Source: Siphonodentalium dalli (Eukaryota > Mollusca > Scaphopoda > Gadilida > Siphonodentaliidae). Taken from it: a stretch of DNA of 64,000 nucleotides. This document shows positions 1 through 12,470 of the stretch, one piece after another (the first letter of the stretch is position 1; each line of letters starts with the position of its first letter). The translations under genes were made by a program, and so were the position numbers. The stretch covers positions 155,983,043 to 156,047,042 of the forward strand of contig CP136069.1 of NCBI GenBank assembly GCA_032622095.1. The letters run 5' to 3'. The notes under the pieces were generated by a model. That model made no database searches. It worked only from the letters and a program-made list of their open reading frames with translations, and was not told where the DNA came from.

Positions 1-253
1 GTATACCGAAAACTCCCGAACGGCACCGAACGTTTCCATGAGATCGTCTGATGTTTCTTAATAAATATATATCAATTTATAGAAACTTGTTTTCCGATAA
101 GGTGTCATCGATTCATATATATATATTATTGTATACCCCGCAAACTACATAAAACTGGCTAAGAAAAGATACGCTTTCCTTAATCGCCATCACAATTGAC
201 TTTTACAGGAAGGAATTCGACGTCACCAATTAACGATGATGATGACTATATGA
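1..253. other. Unassigned AT-rich left edge
   Basis: No gene or repeat is recognised here. It is the left flank of the satellite array, with short TATA runs near 110-126. Confidence 0.4.
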
Positions 254-3200
254 GATCGGTATCCAGACAGAGTGTGGCAACCCCGTCAAAGATCAACCCC
301 AACTACTACAACCAAGGATACTGAGTAAGGTATGTGTTCCACGCCAAGACACCACATCAAATATTAATCCCATCTACTACAAAAAAGGATAATGAGTAAG
401 GTATGTGACTGTCTGAGATCGGTATCCAGACAGAGTGTGGCGACCCCGTCAAAGATCAACCCCAACTACTACAACAAAGTATACTGAGTAAGGTATGTGT
501 TCCACGCCAAACGACCCCGTCAAATGTCAACCCCAACTACTACAACAAAGGATATTGAGTAAGGTATGTGTTCCACACCAAGACACCACATCAAAGATTA
601 ATCCCATCTACTACAACAAAGGATACTGAGTAAGGTATGTGACTGTCTGAGATCGGTATCCGGACAGAGTGTGGCGACCCCGTCAAAGATCAACCCCAAC
701 CACTACAACAAAGGATACTGATTAAGGTATGTGTTCCACACCAAGCAACCCCGTCAAATGTCAACCCCAACTACTACAACAAAGGATACTGAGAAATGTA
801 TGTGTTCCACACCAAGCAACCCCGTCAAATGTCAACCCCAACTACTACAACAAAGGATACTGAGTAAGGTATGTGTTCCACACCAAGCAACCCCGTCAAA
901 TGTCAACCCCAACTACTACAACAAATGATACTGAGTAAGGTATGTGTTCCACGCCAAACGACCCCGTCAAACGTCAACCCCAACTACTACAACAAATGAT
1001 ACTGAGTAAGGTATGTGTTCCACGCCAAACGACCCCGTCAAAGATCAACCCCAACTACTACAACAAAGGATACTGAGTAAGGTATGTGTTCCACACCAAG
1101 CAACCCCGTCAAAGATAAACCCCATCTACTACAACAAAGGATACTGAGTAAGGTATGTGTTCCACACCAAACAACCCCGTCAAATGTCAACCCCAACTAC
1201 TACAACAAAGTATACTGAGTAAGGTATGTGTTCCACACCAAGCAACCCCGTCAAATGTCAACCCCATCTACTACAACAAAGGATACTGAGTAAGGTATGT
1301 GTTCCACGCCAAGACACCACATCAAATGTCAACCCCAACTACTACAACAAAGGATACTGAGTAAGGTATGTGTTCCACGCCAAGACACCACATCAAAGAT
1401 CAAACACATCTACTACAACAAAGGATACTGAGTAAGGTATGTGTTCCACACCAAGACACCACATCAAAGATTAATCCCATCTACTACAACAAAGGATACT
1501 GAGTAAGGTATGTGTTCCACACCAAGACACCACATCAAATGTCAACCCAACTACTACAACAAAGGATACTGAGTAAGGTATGTGTTCCACGCCAAGACAC
1601 CACATCAAAGATCAAACACATCTACTACAACAAAGGATACTGAGTAAGGTATGTGTTCCACGCCAAGACACCACATCAAATGTCAACCCCAACTACTACA
1701 ACAAAGGATACTGAGTAAGGTATGTGTTCCACGCCAAGACACCACATCAAATATTAATCCCATCTACTACAACAAAGGATACTGAGTAAGGTATGTGTTC
1801 CACACCAAGCAACCCCGTCAAATGTCAAATCCAACTACTACAACAAAGGATACTGAGTAAGGTATGTGTTCCACACCAAGACACCACATTAAAGATTAAT
1901 CCCATCTACTACAACAAAGGATACTGAGTAAGGTATGTGTTCCACACCAAGACACCACATCAAAGATTAATCCCATCTTCTACAACAAAGGATACTGAGT
2001 AAGGTATGTGTTCCACACCAAGCAACCCCGTCAAATGTCAACCCCAACTACTACAACAAAGGATACTGAGTAAGGTATGTGTTCCACACCAAGACACCAC
2101 ATCAAATATTAATCCCATCTACTACAACAAAGGGTACTGAGTAAGGTATGTGTTCCACGCCAAACAACCCCGTCAAATGTCAACCACAACTACTACAACA
2201 AAGGATACTGAGTAAGGTATGTGTTCCACACCAAGACACCACATTAAAGATTAATCCCATCTACTACAACAAAGGATACTGAGTAAGGTATGTGTTCCAC
2301 ACCAAGACACCACATCAAAGATTAATCCCATCTTCTACAACAAAGGATACTGAGTAAGGTATGTGTTCCACACCAAGCAACCCCGTCAAATGTCAACCCC
2401 AACTACTACAACAAAGGATACTGAGTAAGGTATGTGTTCCACACCAAGACACCACATCAAATATTAATCCCATCTACTACAACAAAGGGTACTGAGTAAG
2501 GTATGTGTTCCACGCCAAACAACCCCGTCAAATGTCAACCACAACTACTACAACAAAGGATACTGAGTAAGGTATGTGTTCCACACCAAGACACCACATC
2601 AAAGATTAATCCCATCTTCTACAACAAAGGATACTGAGTAAGGTATGTGTTCCACACCAAGCAACCCCGTCAAATGTCAACCCCAACTACTACAACAAAG
2701 GATACTGAGTAAGGTATGTGTTCCACGCCAAGACACCACATTAAAGATTAATCCCATCTACTACAACAAAGGATACTGAGTAAGGTATGTGTTCCACACC
2801 AAGACACCACATCAAATGTCAACCACATCTACTACAACAAAGGATACTGAGTAAGGTATGTGTTCCACACCAAGACACCACATTAAAGATTAATCCCATC
2901 TACTACAACAAAGGATACTGAGTAAGGTATGTGTTCCACACCAAGACACCACATCAAATGTCAACCCCATCTACTACAACAAAGGATACTGAGTAAGGTA
3001 TGTGTTCCACACCAAGCAACCCCGTCAAATGTCAACCCCAACTACTACAACAAAGGATACTGAGTAAGGTATGTGTTCCACACCAAGACACCACATTAAA
3101 GATTAATCCCATCTACTACAACAAAGGATACTGAGTAAGGTATGTGTTCCACACCAAGACACCACATTAAAGATTAATCCCATCTACTACAACAGAGGAT

Positions 3201-5190
3201 ACTGAGTAAGGTATGTGTTCCACACCAAGACACCACATCAAATGTCAACCCCATCTACTACAACAAAGGATACTGAGTAAGGTATGTGTTCCACACCAAG
3301 CAACCCCGTCAAATGTCAACCCCAACTACTACAACAAAGGATACTGAGTAAGGTATGTGTTCCACACCAAGACACCACATTAAAGATTAATCCCATCTAC
3401 TACAACAAAGGATACTGAGTAAGGTATGTGTTCCACACCAAGACACCACATCAAATGTCAACCCCAACTACTACAACCAAGGGTACTGAGTAAGGTATGT
3501 GTTCCACACCAAGCAACCCCGTCAAATGTCAACCCCAACTACTACAACAAAGGATACTGAGTAAGGTATGTGTTCCACACCAAGCAACCCCGTCAAATGT
3601 CAACCCCAACTACTACAACAAAGGATACTGAGTAAGGTATGTGTTCCACACCAAGACACCACATTAAAGATTAATCCCATCTACTACAACAAAGGATACT
3701 GAGTAAGGTATGTGTTCCACACCAAGACACCACATTAAAGATTAATACCATCTACTACAACAAAGGATACTGAGTAAGGTATGTGTTCCACACCAAGCAA
3801 CCCCGTCAAATGTCAACCCCAACTACTACAACAAAGGATACTGAGTAAGGTATGTGTTCCACACCAAGACACCACATCAAATGTCAACCCCATCTACTAC
3901 AACAAAGGATACTGAGTAAGGTATGTGTTCCACACCAAGACACCACATTAAAGATTAATCCCATCTACTACAACAAAGGATACTGAGTAAGGTATGTGTT
4001 CCACGCCAAACAACCCCGTCAAACGTCAACCCCAACTACTACAACCAAGGGTACTGAGTAAGGTATGTGTTCCACGCCAAACAACCCCGTCAAACGTCAA
4101 CCCCAACTACTACAACCAAGGGTACTGAGTAAGGTATGTGTTCCACACCAAGCAACCCCGTCAAACGTCAACCCCAACTACTACAACAAAGGATACTGAG
4201 TAAGGTATGTGTTCCACACCAAGACACCACATCAAATGTCAACCCCATCTACTACAACAAAGGATACTGAGTAAGGTATGTGTTCCACACCAAGACACCA
4301 CATTAAAGATTAATCCCATCTACTACAACAAAGGATACTGAGTAAGGTATGTGTTCCACGCCAAACAACCCCGTCAAACGTCAACCCCAACTACTACAAC
4401 CAAGGGTACTGAGTAAGGTATGTGTTCCACGCCAAACAACCCCGTCAAACGTCAACCCCAACTACTACAACCAAGGGTACTGAGTAAGGTATGTGTTCCA
4501 CACCAAGCAACCCCGTCAAACGTCAACCCCAACTACTACAACAAAGGATACTGAGTAAGGTATGTGTTCCACACCAAGACACCACATCAAATGTCAACCC
4601 CAACTACTACAACAAAGGATACTGAGTAAGGTATGTGTTCCACACCAAGACACCACATCAAAGATTAATCCCATCTACTACAACAAAGGATACTGAGTAA
4701 GGTATGTGTTCCACACCAAGCAACCCCGTCAAATGTCAACCCCAACTACTACAACCAAGGGTACTGAGTAAGGTATGTGTTCCACGCCAAGACACCACAT
4801 CAAAGATTAATACCATCTACTACAACAAAGGGTACTGAGTAAGGTATGTGTTCCACACCAAGCAACCCCGTCAAACGTCAACCCCAACTACTACAACCAA
4901 GGGTACTGAGTAAGGTATGTGTTCCACGCCAAGACACCACATCAAAGATTAATACCATCTACTACAACAAAGGATACTGAGTAAGGTATGTGTTCCACAC
5001 CAAGCAACCCCGTCAAACGTCAACCCCAACTACTACAACCAAGGGTACTGAGTAAGGTATGTGTTCCACGCCAGGACACCACATCAACGATTAATACCAT
5101 CTACTACAACAAAGGGTACTGAGTAAGGTATGTGTTCCACACCAAGCAACCCCGTCAAACGTCAACCACATCTACTACAACGAAGAATAC
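254..5190. repeat. Satellite array, 71-bp unit, about 69 copies
   Basis: Head-to-tail copies of a 71-bp unit. Each unit contains GATACTGAGTAAGGTATGTG, then TTCCACACCAAG or TTCCACGCCAAG, a variable middle, and CTACTACAACAAAG. Two middle types alternate: one with GCAACCCCGTCAAATGTC and one with ACACCACATCAAAGATTAAT. Runs of unit types recur at 355 bp, which is five units: the rare TCTTCTACAAC variant sits at 1976 and 2331, and a double GCCAAACAACC block starts at 3991 and 4346. A third TCTTC variant at 2615 lies four units after the second. The left edge (254-690) is irregular, with three longer units carrying a GAGATCGGTATCC block. Because 71 is not a multiple of 3 and most frames stop quickly, I do not read it as coding. 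Confidence 0.97.
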
Positions 5191-5228
5191 TTAGCAAGAA
5201 GGGTGTAGGCGCGCAACGAGAGCGGTTT

Positions 5229-5574
5229 ACTAAATTCATTTCCGTCAGCGGGATTTTCAGTCTAAACATCTCTAAAATCTTCGCCTCGAATTATATTGCC
5301 CATGTGGGTCATCGATAGATCGTTACGCCATTGTGTTCGTAAATTGTACTGATCCGGAAATTACATGTCCGAATCTATCTATATTTCCGTTGTACTATAC
5401 CTTCGCTTCGAGGTCGAATTGTGGACATGCCATTTCTGGAGTTAGTTATAATTTACGGCCATATATAGTCGTGGGAACGACAGCGCGATCGATGACATAA
5501 TAATATTCGAGGCGAATATTTTGGAGTGTTTAGACAGGAAATCCCGCTGTCGGAAATGTATTTAGTCTACCGCA
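5229..5574. mobile_element. Foldback MITE beside the satellite
   Basis: The left arm 5229-5295 and right arm 5506-5574 are inverted copies of about 67 bp with a few mismatches. The left arm contains TCAGCGGGATTTTC and the right arm carries its complement followed by GTCGGAAATGTATTTAG. The roughly 210-bp centre has no ORF worth naming. A foldback-type non-autonomous DNA element is the simplest reading. The superfamily is not determined because no clear target duplication was found. Confidence 0.6.
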
Positions 5575-5596
5575 GTACGTATATCCCACTTGTTTA

Positions 5597-6048
5597 GGTT
5601 ACAGTGAAGTAATTATTTCCCCATATAGGCTCCAGTGTTAACATATAATCGCCTGCAGCCATGACTATCCACGAATTGTGATAAATGAGTACATGATCAC
5701 CAGGATTGGCATCTGCGCAAAGTTTCTGCATAAAAACAATCATTTAGTCGGGCATGGAATATACCTTTAAATTTGGGATTTATAATCTAGAGTCAGAATT
5801 CCATGAAAAGAATATTGACATTTTTTACCTCACACCAAAAAATTCAATCTAGGAACCACGTGCTTTACAATGTGCCAATGTTTTGTTTGGCATCTGAAAT
5901 TTCATGAGGGGTGATTGCATGTATTTTATATGTTTAAATATCGAAATACTATCAGCTAACCAGAGCCCAGAATTTTTTTTATTCTCTCCTGCATCTTGGT
6001 CCAAAATCCGTTGGAGGGCGCTACCAATCGAATTACTTCACTGTAACC
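5597..6048. mobile_element. MITE family A, copy 1 (452 bp)
   Basis: It starts GGTTACAGTGAAGTAATT and ends with the inverted AATTACTTCACTGTAACC, about 18 bp of perfect terminal inverted repeat. It is flanked by TTA at 5594-5596 and 6049-6051. A second full-length copy lies at 6938-7387 in the same orientation. There is no ORF of note. The 3-bp TTA duplication resembles PIF/Harbinger MITEs, but the termini do not settle the superfamily. Confidence 0.8.
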
Positions 6049-6937
6049 TTAAGAGACAACAGTGTCAATGACATGCCATTTGAAAATGACACAAATCGGT
6101 CCCTGGACTCTTCCCATTTGAACATAAAATACAAATATCTATCCATTACTTTGTTTTCGTCGTATTAACCCTTTCCTGACCCCACCCCTGTTTACAATTG
6201 CAACACAAAATATCTTAAAATGAACACGAAAAGTCACCATGTGAGGTCCATGTCGATAAAGTAAACGATGGTAGCATATATACCCATCATTGATGTTATA
6301 GCTGACCAATTTCTCTCTGAGAAAATATGGACGATGGTTCGCTTGATAAGCATGGCCACGCTGGAGCTTGAATTGGGCGCACTTGATCAATTCTGAGTTC
6401 TGGTAAAGCAATTGTGGCATAAAACTGAAGTTTTGAGTGCAGCATAATTATTTTGTGCCTACATGTATGTGCATGGAAACAGCCACATCACTCAAACACA
6501 CCACTGTGTTGCACTTTTTGTCGATAAGCCACCTCAAACTGACCAATTGGCTGTCATTTAACCCTGCACTGGTCATGTTTTACATCAAATTTTAGAGACC
6601 TGCCACAGATAACGATGTAGCTTGCTCTTATGGCACGTCGAAAAGCCTTTATTTCAGTTTTGTACTGACCCGCGATGCACAGCGCGTGAATGGTTACCAT
6701 GACATTCATTAAAGGTGCACATATGGGCACAAAACGGACAATAAAGGGAGATTTTCGAGGGGAAAATTGGAAGCAAAAATTGCCCAGATGGGTTAATATT
6801 GGCTTCTCATTGATTACCACCGACTCAAATAATATAAGATGCCACGTGCTACAAGTTCCCGAATTGTATGTTGGTCAATTTTGAAAGGAAACCCACCACT
6901 AGGACCAAATGAGAACAATTATAATGTTTGTGCTTTA
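6049..6937. other. Spacer between two MITE copies
   Basis: No gene recognised. It contains TTAACCCTTTCCTGACC near 6168 and TTAACCCTGCACTGG near 6559. Both look like the TTAA-CCC start of piggyBac-type termini, but no matching partner end was found. Confidence 0.3.
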
Positions 6938-7387
6938 GGTTACAGTGGAGTAATTATTTCCCATATGCCTCAGTGTTAACATATAACGGCCTGCAGACAT
7001 GACTATCCACGAATTGTGATAAATGAGCACATGGGCACCAGGATTGGCATCTGCTCAAAGTTTCTGCATTAAAAAAATCATATAGTCGGGCATGGAATAT
7101 ACCTTTAAATTTGGGATTTATAATCTAGAGTCATGAGTCCATGAAAAAATATTGACATTTTTTACCTCACACCAAAATAAATCAATCTAGGAACCACGTG
7201 CTTTACAATGTGCCAATGTTTTGTTTGGCATCTGAAATTTCAAGAGGGGTGATTGCATGTATTTTATATGTTTAAATATCGAAACTACTATTAACCAACC
7301 AGAGCCCAGAATTATGTTAATTCTCTCCTGCATCTTGGTCAAAAATCCGCTGGAGGGCGCTACCAATCGAATTACTTCACCGTAACC
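6938..7387. mobile_element. MITE family A, copy 2 (450 bp)
   Basis: Full-length sister of 5597-6048 with small indels. Termini are GGTTACAGTGGAGTAATT and AATTACTTCACCGTAACC, and TTTA flanks both sides. Its agreement with copy 1 stops exactly at these ends, which fixes the element boundaries. Confidence 0.8.
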
Positions 7388-8505
7388 TTTAGATGTTCCA
7401 CGTCGACCGTCGGTACTAACTACCATACATAGTTCTGATGAGCATACACTAGACGACCACAATCTATGTTCGTATGCGGGATTCCTGAACGGTATTTTAG
7501 CGCCGTATATACGTCAGATTCCGATTGTATCCAAAATATACACGTCAACATCCGACCGCGATTATATATCGGTACAAAAATGCTCCCGCTCAATGGCCTT
7601 CTAAAATTTTCATTCGGCGCTCTGGCCACGAAAACGTTTCCGATACATATACTGTCATACACATGTGTTCTAAAATGTCGTACATGACTTATCACGAAAT
7701 TGTGTTGTATAGTACATGCCGTGCATACCTCGAAGGCTAGAGAATTCATATTTTGGGACTTTTCGAATAAACAGTGGTTCCGCATCATGCTGAGTTACAT
7801 GTACAAAGACGAATGTCACCCACGAAAAAGGACAACACGAAAACGCCATACATTTATCGACTGATCTGTTCATGCATATACGTTATGTAATGTCATAACA
7901 TGACAATTTCGACACCATTCGCATAATGAACGACAACAGATAATTATTACGAATAGGGTACTACGTCACTAGAATGTGTGTTCTTCCCATTCCCTATATA
8001 TCTGTTATTATGATAACGGTTTTGAATTTTCAATAAAACTCACAAATACATCAAATAGTAATAAGTTCGCGATCGTTTCTCAATGTTGGAGATTACTCGG
8101 AGATTATGTCCTTAAATTGTGAGCCATGTGGCCTTAATTTTTTATTTATTAGTGGCAATCAAATGATTTATCGTCGTGAAACACGAGAATCTTGCGAAAC
8201 ACAAAGGGTTGAGCCATGACCTGATAACAGCATACTTAAGTACAAAATAATCACGACACGTAGATTCGTAATCCTTTTACTGTGAGTGGCAAGCACGATT
8301 GTCTCTCAAATGGACTCGTAGTCGTCATTTCTGCGAAAAGGTTTTTGGACCGTCCGAAAAAATTGCGACTACAAATAGCTATTCGTAATAATTATGTGTC
8401 GTCGTGCTTTGTGTCTAATAAGACCTTTCCTGAAAACATGTACACACATGACACACATAACACATTTGTATATTTTCAGGGAACACCTAACAAACAGCAT
8501 AGTCT
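7388..8505. other. Unassigned sequence
   Basis: Overlapping short frames occur on both strands near 7420-7870, but none shows a conserved domain or splice context. Nothing else is recognised. Confidence 0.3.
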
Positions 8506-9135
8506 GGCCAAAGTGTGAAGATGTCTACAAAATCCGTCCACATGATGATTTCCTCAACATTCCGTCCATAAGATGATTTCTGTCTATTTTTTTCGCAATT
8601 CTTTCCACAGAGTGATAATTTCATCAACATCCCGTCCACAGAGTGATGATTTCATCAACATTCCGTCAATAGAGTGATGAGTCATCAACATTCCGTCCAC
8701 AGATTGATGAGTTCACCAACATTCCGTCCACATAGTGATGATTTCCTCAAAATTCCGTCCACAGAGTGATGATTTCACCAACATTCCGTCCACATAGTGA
8801 TGATTTCCTCAAAATTCCGCCCACAGAGTGATGATTTCACCAACATTCCGTCCACAGAGTGACGATTTCACCAACATTCCGTCCAGAGAGTGATGATTTC
8901 CTGAACATACCGTCAACAGAGTGATGATTTCTTGAACATTCCGTCAACAATGATGATTTCATGAACATTTCTTGAACATTCTTGACCATTCCGTCAACAA
9001 TGATGATTTCCTCAACATTCCGTCCACAGAGTGATGATTTCACCAACAGTCCGTCAACATGGTGATGATTTCACCAACATTCCGTCCAGAGAGTGGTGAT
9101 TTTTTCAACATTCTGTCTACAAAGTGATGCTGTAT
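8506..9135. repeat. 31-bp minisatellite
   Basis: About 20 degenerate copies of a unit reading GAGTGATGATTTCACC followed by AACATTCCGTCCACA. Copies vary between CACC, CTCA and CTGA in the middle, and several are shortened (for example around 8690 and 8950-9000). The open frames across it are products of the repeat. Confidence 0.93.
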
Positions 9136-10450
9136 CCTCAAAATTCGTCTTGTGAATATTTCTGACAACGATGTGAAGAATCGACATACATCAGCGTGTA
9201 CAAATATATAACTCGTATATTTATTGACATTCTTGTGTCGCTATTATTTTATTCTATTTTATTTATTTGAGACTCTGTTTCACTACTTACTGCTCAAGGG
9301 TCAGACTCACGGTTTGCCAAACTTTCCTGGTATTTCAAAAATGGATTTTCTCAAACTTTGTCAGGAATTACTTTTTGATGGTAAATTTATTTTTGGTACA
9401 CAATAATTAAGAACTATCGAGCCGTTGGTAATTATAACATTATTTACTTTATTTTTATGGCATGATAAAGATTTGTTTTTAGAGATATAATTATTCTTTA
9501 TTTGTGAACTTTAATGATTATTATCATTTAGAAAGGCAACTACATAAATAAATACATAAATCATTTTCTATACATGTATCTGAGAATTTTAATTTCATTT
9601 GATCAATGAACATTTGGGCTGAGATGAGTTCAGCGTCATGGGTTCATAGCTCAGTTAATGCTGACCACTATATATCTTAATACAGTGGTTTAACTCCTGT
9701 TGATGGCTCCCTTGTTCAGTGGACCACACTGCATATCAAGATTTATTTTATTGGCCTGGAATAGTTGTGACTGTTTTATTCTACATTATAAAAAATGGGG
9801 TATGATATTGTATTATGCAATTAAAAATTTAACTCAACATTATGATACAAATGAAGCCTTATCTCATAGAACAAAGACAATAAGCTATTTGGTGGTTGGA
9901 GTATTGTGTGAAATTATTAGTTATTCTGGCAGTTCTTGGTATTGAACGGGACAAAAAGAAACGACGATGTTCAACCTCTCAAATGTATTAAAAGCCATTG
10001 TTTTTGTCCTCTCTTACTCATTGCTCAAATTATATATACAATAAAGATGATGATATGTGAAATTCAAGATTTTTCGCCAAGGAGATCCAGAGATATTTTT
10101 TGTTGAAAACCTCTTGCGTTTTTTTGGCTGGAATTATGCAAAACGTACGTCTGCCCCTTAAATAGCTTACATTTCAAATCAAAATTCTGAAACTTTGGTC
10201 GACGTTAAATCACCAAAATGTTTAACCCCATAATTTCCAATCCGTATGATAAATATAATAATGTATCGCTTTTGTGGCATTTCAGCGTTTGGTCCGACAT
10301 GACTCGTTCGAACACAAATATTACGTATACTAATTTGGTAAGAGGTACATACATGTATATCAAGACATACCTATAGGCGGAAGATTTCCCAACGAACTCG
10401 TCGATATAGCTCTGAAACAATTTGTTTTGTTTCTGTTATGTTTCTGTTAA
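9136..10450. other. Unassigned AT-rich sequence
   Basis: No gene, RNA or repeat family recognised. Short frames at 9224-9406 and 9700-9945 have no domain features. Confidence 0.3.
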
Positions 10451-10817
10451 AGATACATAATCCGAATTAACGCCCCTAAATTACTATTTCTTTTGCTTCG
10501 GGATAAAAAATATTTGATTCGAGTCGAGGAATCCACCATCAAAGCTCAGAGTTATCAAATATAATATGTTTTAATCTGTTATTTATCACCACCTGGAATA
10601 GTTGGTGGCCTAGCAAATATTCGATGAGCCGACCGACATGCTCTCGATACCAAATTTTGTTGAACAAAATGTTGATATATAACATGTTTTGGAAATTTTA
10701 TAATATAGTTGACAGTGTTTAGCAGTTCTTTTTATAACTAAAGCGTCTTTTGAAGAAATGTTGTTGTTGTTGTTGTTGTTAGAATCTGATGATACCATTG
10801 AATCGGATTGTGTACCT
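10451..10817. mobile_element. TTAA-flanked MITE family B, copy 1
   Basis: Left end AGATACATAATCCG, right end CGGATTGTGTACCT, imperfect inverted repeats flanked by TTAA at 10447-10450 and 10818-10821. It shares its body (CCTAAATTACTATTTCTTT, GTTGAACAAAATGTTGATAT, AACTAAAGCGT) with copies at 19113-19561 and 33265-33695. A TTG microsatellite of about 21 bp (10760-10780) lies inside, and the same spot holds TTG-rich or CAA-rich sequence in the sister copies. Confidence 0.75.
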
Positions 10818-11464
10818 TTAATTTGCGATCGTTTTTGTGCCGGTTAAAATTTTGGAATCAGCTAACCTTCCGATGTTGTGAAAATCGCACATGTTGACCA
10901 TGGGATGAAAATCCAGAGCTGTCATCGCTCTGCAACTTGTGTGGCACACATTACTTTTTGATTAGAATGAAGTGAAAGCGGCACATGACGTCAAAATAGT
11001 TTCAGTTAACATTACACATTACACGTTTTAAGACAGTCGTTTGATTGAATTGTTTAATTCATTTTTTGTCATAAGAGAGATCACCGGTATAAAAATACGA
11101 CGCCTAATATTATTGGGTGTAATTTTGAGCGCAGACGCAAAGTCGATTTAAAGTAATGTGAAACACTCTTTGTGTTCTTAACAACGTAACAAAGAATCAT
11201 GCCAACTTGAAAATAAGTATAAACTTGATATCAAAATAGGCAGAAAACATCGTCTATAAACAAATATAAACAAGTTTACATGCAGTGACTATTGTTGGCG
11301 GAATCAGTGCCGTAATGTGTGTGCCCAATAGTTCGTCCAGAATAAAGTAGTAAATATCTAGATTTGTCCCTACTTTAAACGTTGTGTTCTCTGAAATGGC
11401 GTAGTCGATGTGGTTGGAATTGTTGATAATCTTAATTGATTGCTGCATTCTTCGAGTTTTTAAC
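10818..11464. other. Unassigned sequence
   Basis: No gene or repeat recognised between MITE B copy 1 and the inverted terminal sequence at 11465. Confidence 0.3.
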
Positions 11465-11496
11465 TTTGGATACTAACTTGTCGGTTTTATTCACCG
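11465..11496 (+). repeat. Left inverted terminal sequence of a 7.3-kb block
   Basis: It begins TTTGGATACTAACTTGTCGG and reappears inverted at 18775-18805 with two or three mismatches. The match continues inward in weaker form: both sides have a CCCCCGAAA/TTTCGGGGG segment. This may bound one composite element, or be two inverted copies of one dispersed repeat. Confidence 0.6.
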
Positions 11497-11529
11497 AATA
11501 TATATATTGTATTTATAGTTGTCCCCCGA

Positions 11530-12470
11530 AATTAATTGGGGGGGGGGAGGCTATAGAAATCACCACCGTCCGTGTGTGCGTGCGTGTGCGTCCATCCGTC
11601 CGTCCGATCTGGTCGTAAGCGCAATATCTCAAACAAATATTGAACGATTTCAATATTTTTTTTGTCTATGAGTTGGTTGCCACAGTTACAACCAGTTTCG
11701 TCCGATTGTTCTTTCATGAGTTATGCCCCTTACTTTGACGATATTTCTCGAAATGTTTTCTCATAAGCGCAATAACTCGAACAAATATTAACCGATTTCA
11801 ATTTTTTTTTGTCTATGAGTTGGTTGCCACAATATCTTGGACCATTTTTCTTACCTGAGTTATGGCCCTTAGTTTGACGATTTTTCGCCATTTTTTATTC
11901 GTAAGCGCAATAACTGGAACGAATATTAACCGATTTATGTGTTTATGAATTTACTTCTCCATCCACCGCGTATGCGTGCGTTCGTGCGTCCATCCGATCT
12001 GGTCGTAATCGCAATAACTCAAACAAATATTAACCGATTTCAATAATGTTTTGTTTATGAGTTGGTTGCCACACTTACAACCAGTTTCGTCCGATTTTTC
12101 TTACCTGAGTTATTCCCCTTTGTTTGACGACTCATCGCAATTTTTTCTCAAAAGCGCAATAACTCGAACACATATTAATCGATTTCAATAATGTTTTGTT
12201 TATGAGTTGGTTGCCACACTTACAACCAGTTTCGTCCGGTTTTTCTTACCTGAGTTATTCCCCTTTGTTTGACGACTCATCGCAATTTTTTCTCAAAAGC
12301 GCAATAACTCGAACACATATTAATCGATTTCAATATTTTTTTTTGTTTATGAGTTGGTTGCCACAATATCTTGAACGAGTTCGAAAACCAGTCTCGTCTG
12401 ATTCCGATTTTTCTTACCTGAGTTATGCCCCTTAGTTTGACGACTTTTTGCTATTTTTTTGTCTTAAAGT
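11530..12470 (+). repeat. Tandem array of about 140-bp degenerate units
   Basis: Repeating blocks in fixed order: GCGCAATAACTCGAACA, AATATTAACCGATTTCAA, TATGAGTTGGTTGCCAC, CAGTTTCGTCCGATTTTTC and CCTGAGTTATGCCCCTTAG. About six units are present. It is headed by a G run and a CCGTCCGTGTGTGCGTGCGTG stretch split by point changes. A second, shorter stretch of the same family in the same orientation is at 17935-18150. Function unknown; the array lies inside the 11.46-18.81 kb bracket. Confidence 0.85.

Noticed and set aside
731-928. Open frame within the satellite
   Set aside because: A 71-bp period shifts frame each unit; the peptide is the repeat read in three frames.
254-5190. CRISPR-like periodic repeats
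   Set aside because: Direct head-to-tail units with no unique spacers, in a eukaryotic genome; this is a satellite.
7420-7873. Overlapping frames on both strands
   Set aside because: No domain, no splice signals, comparable length on both strands; most likely chance.
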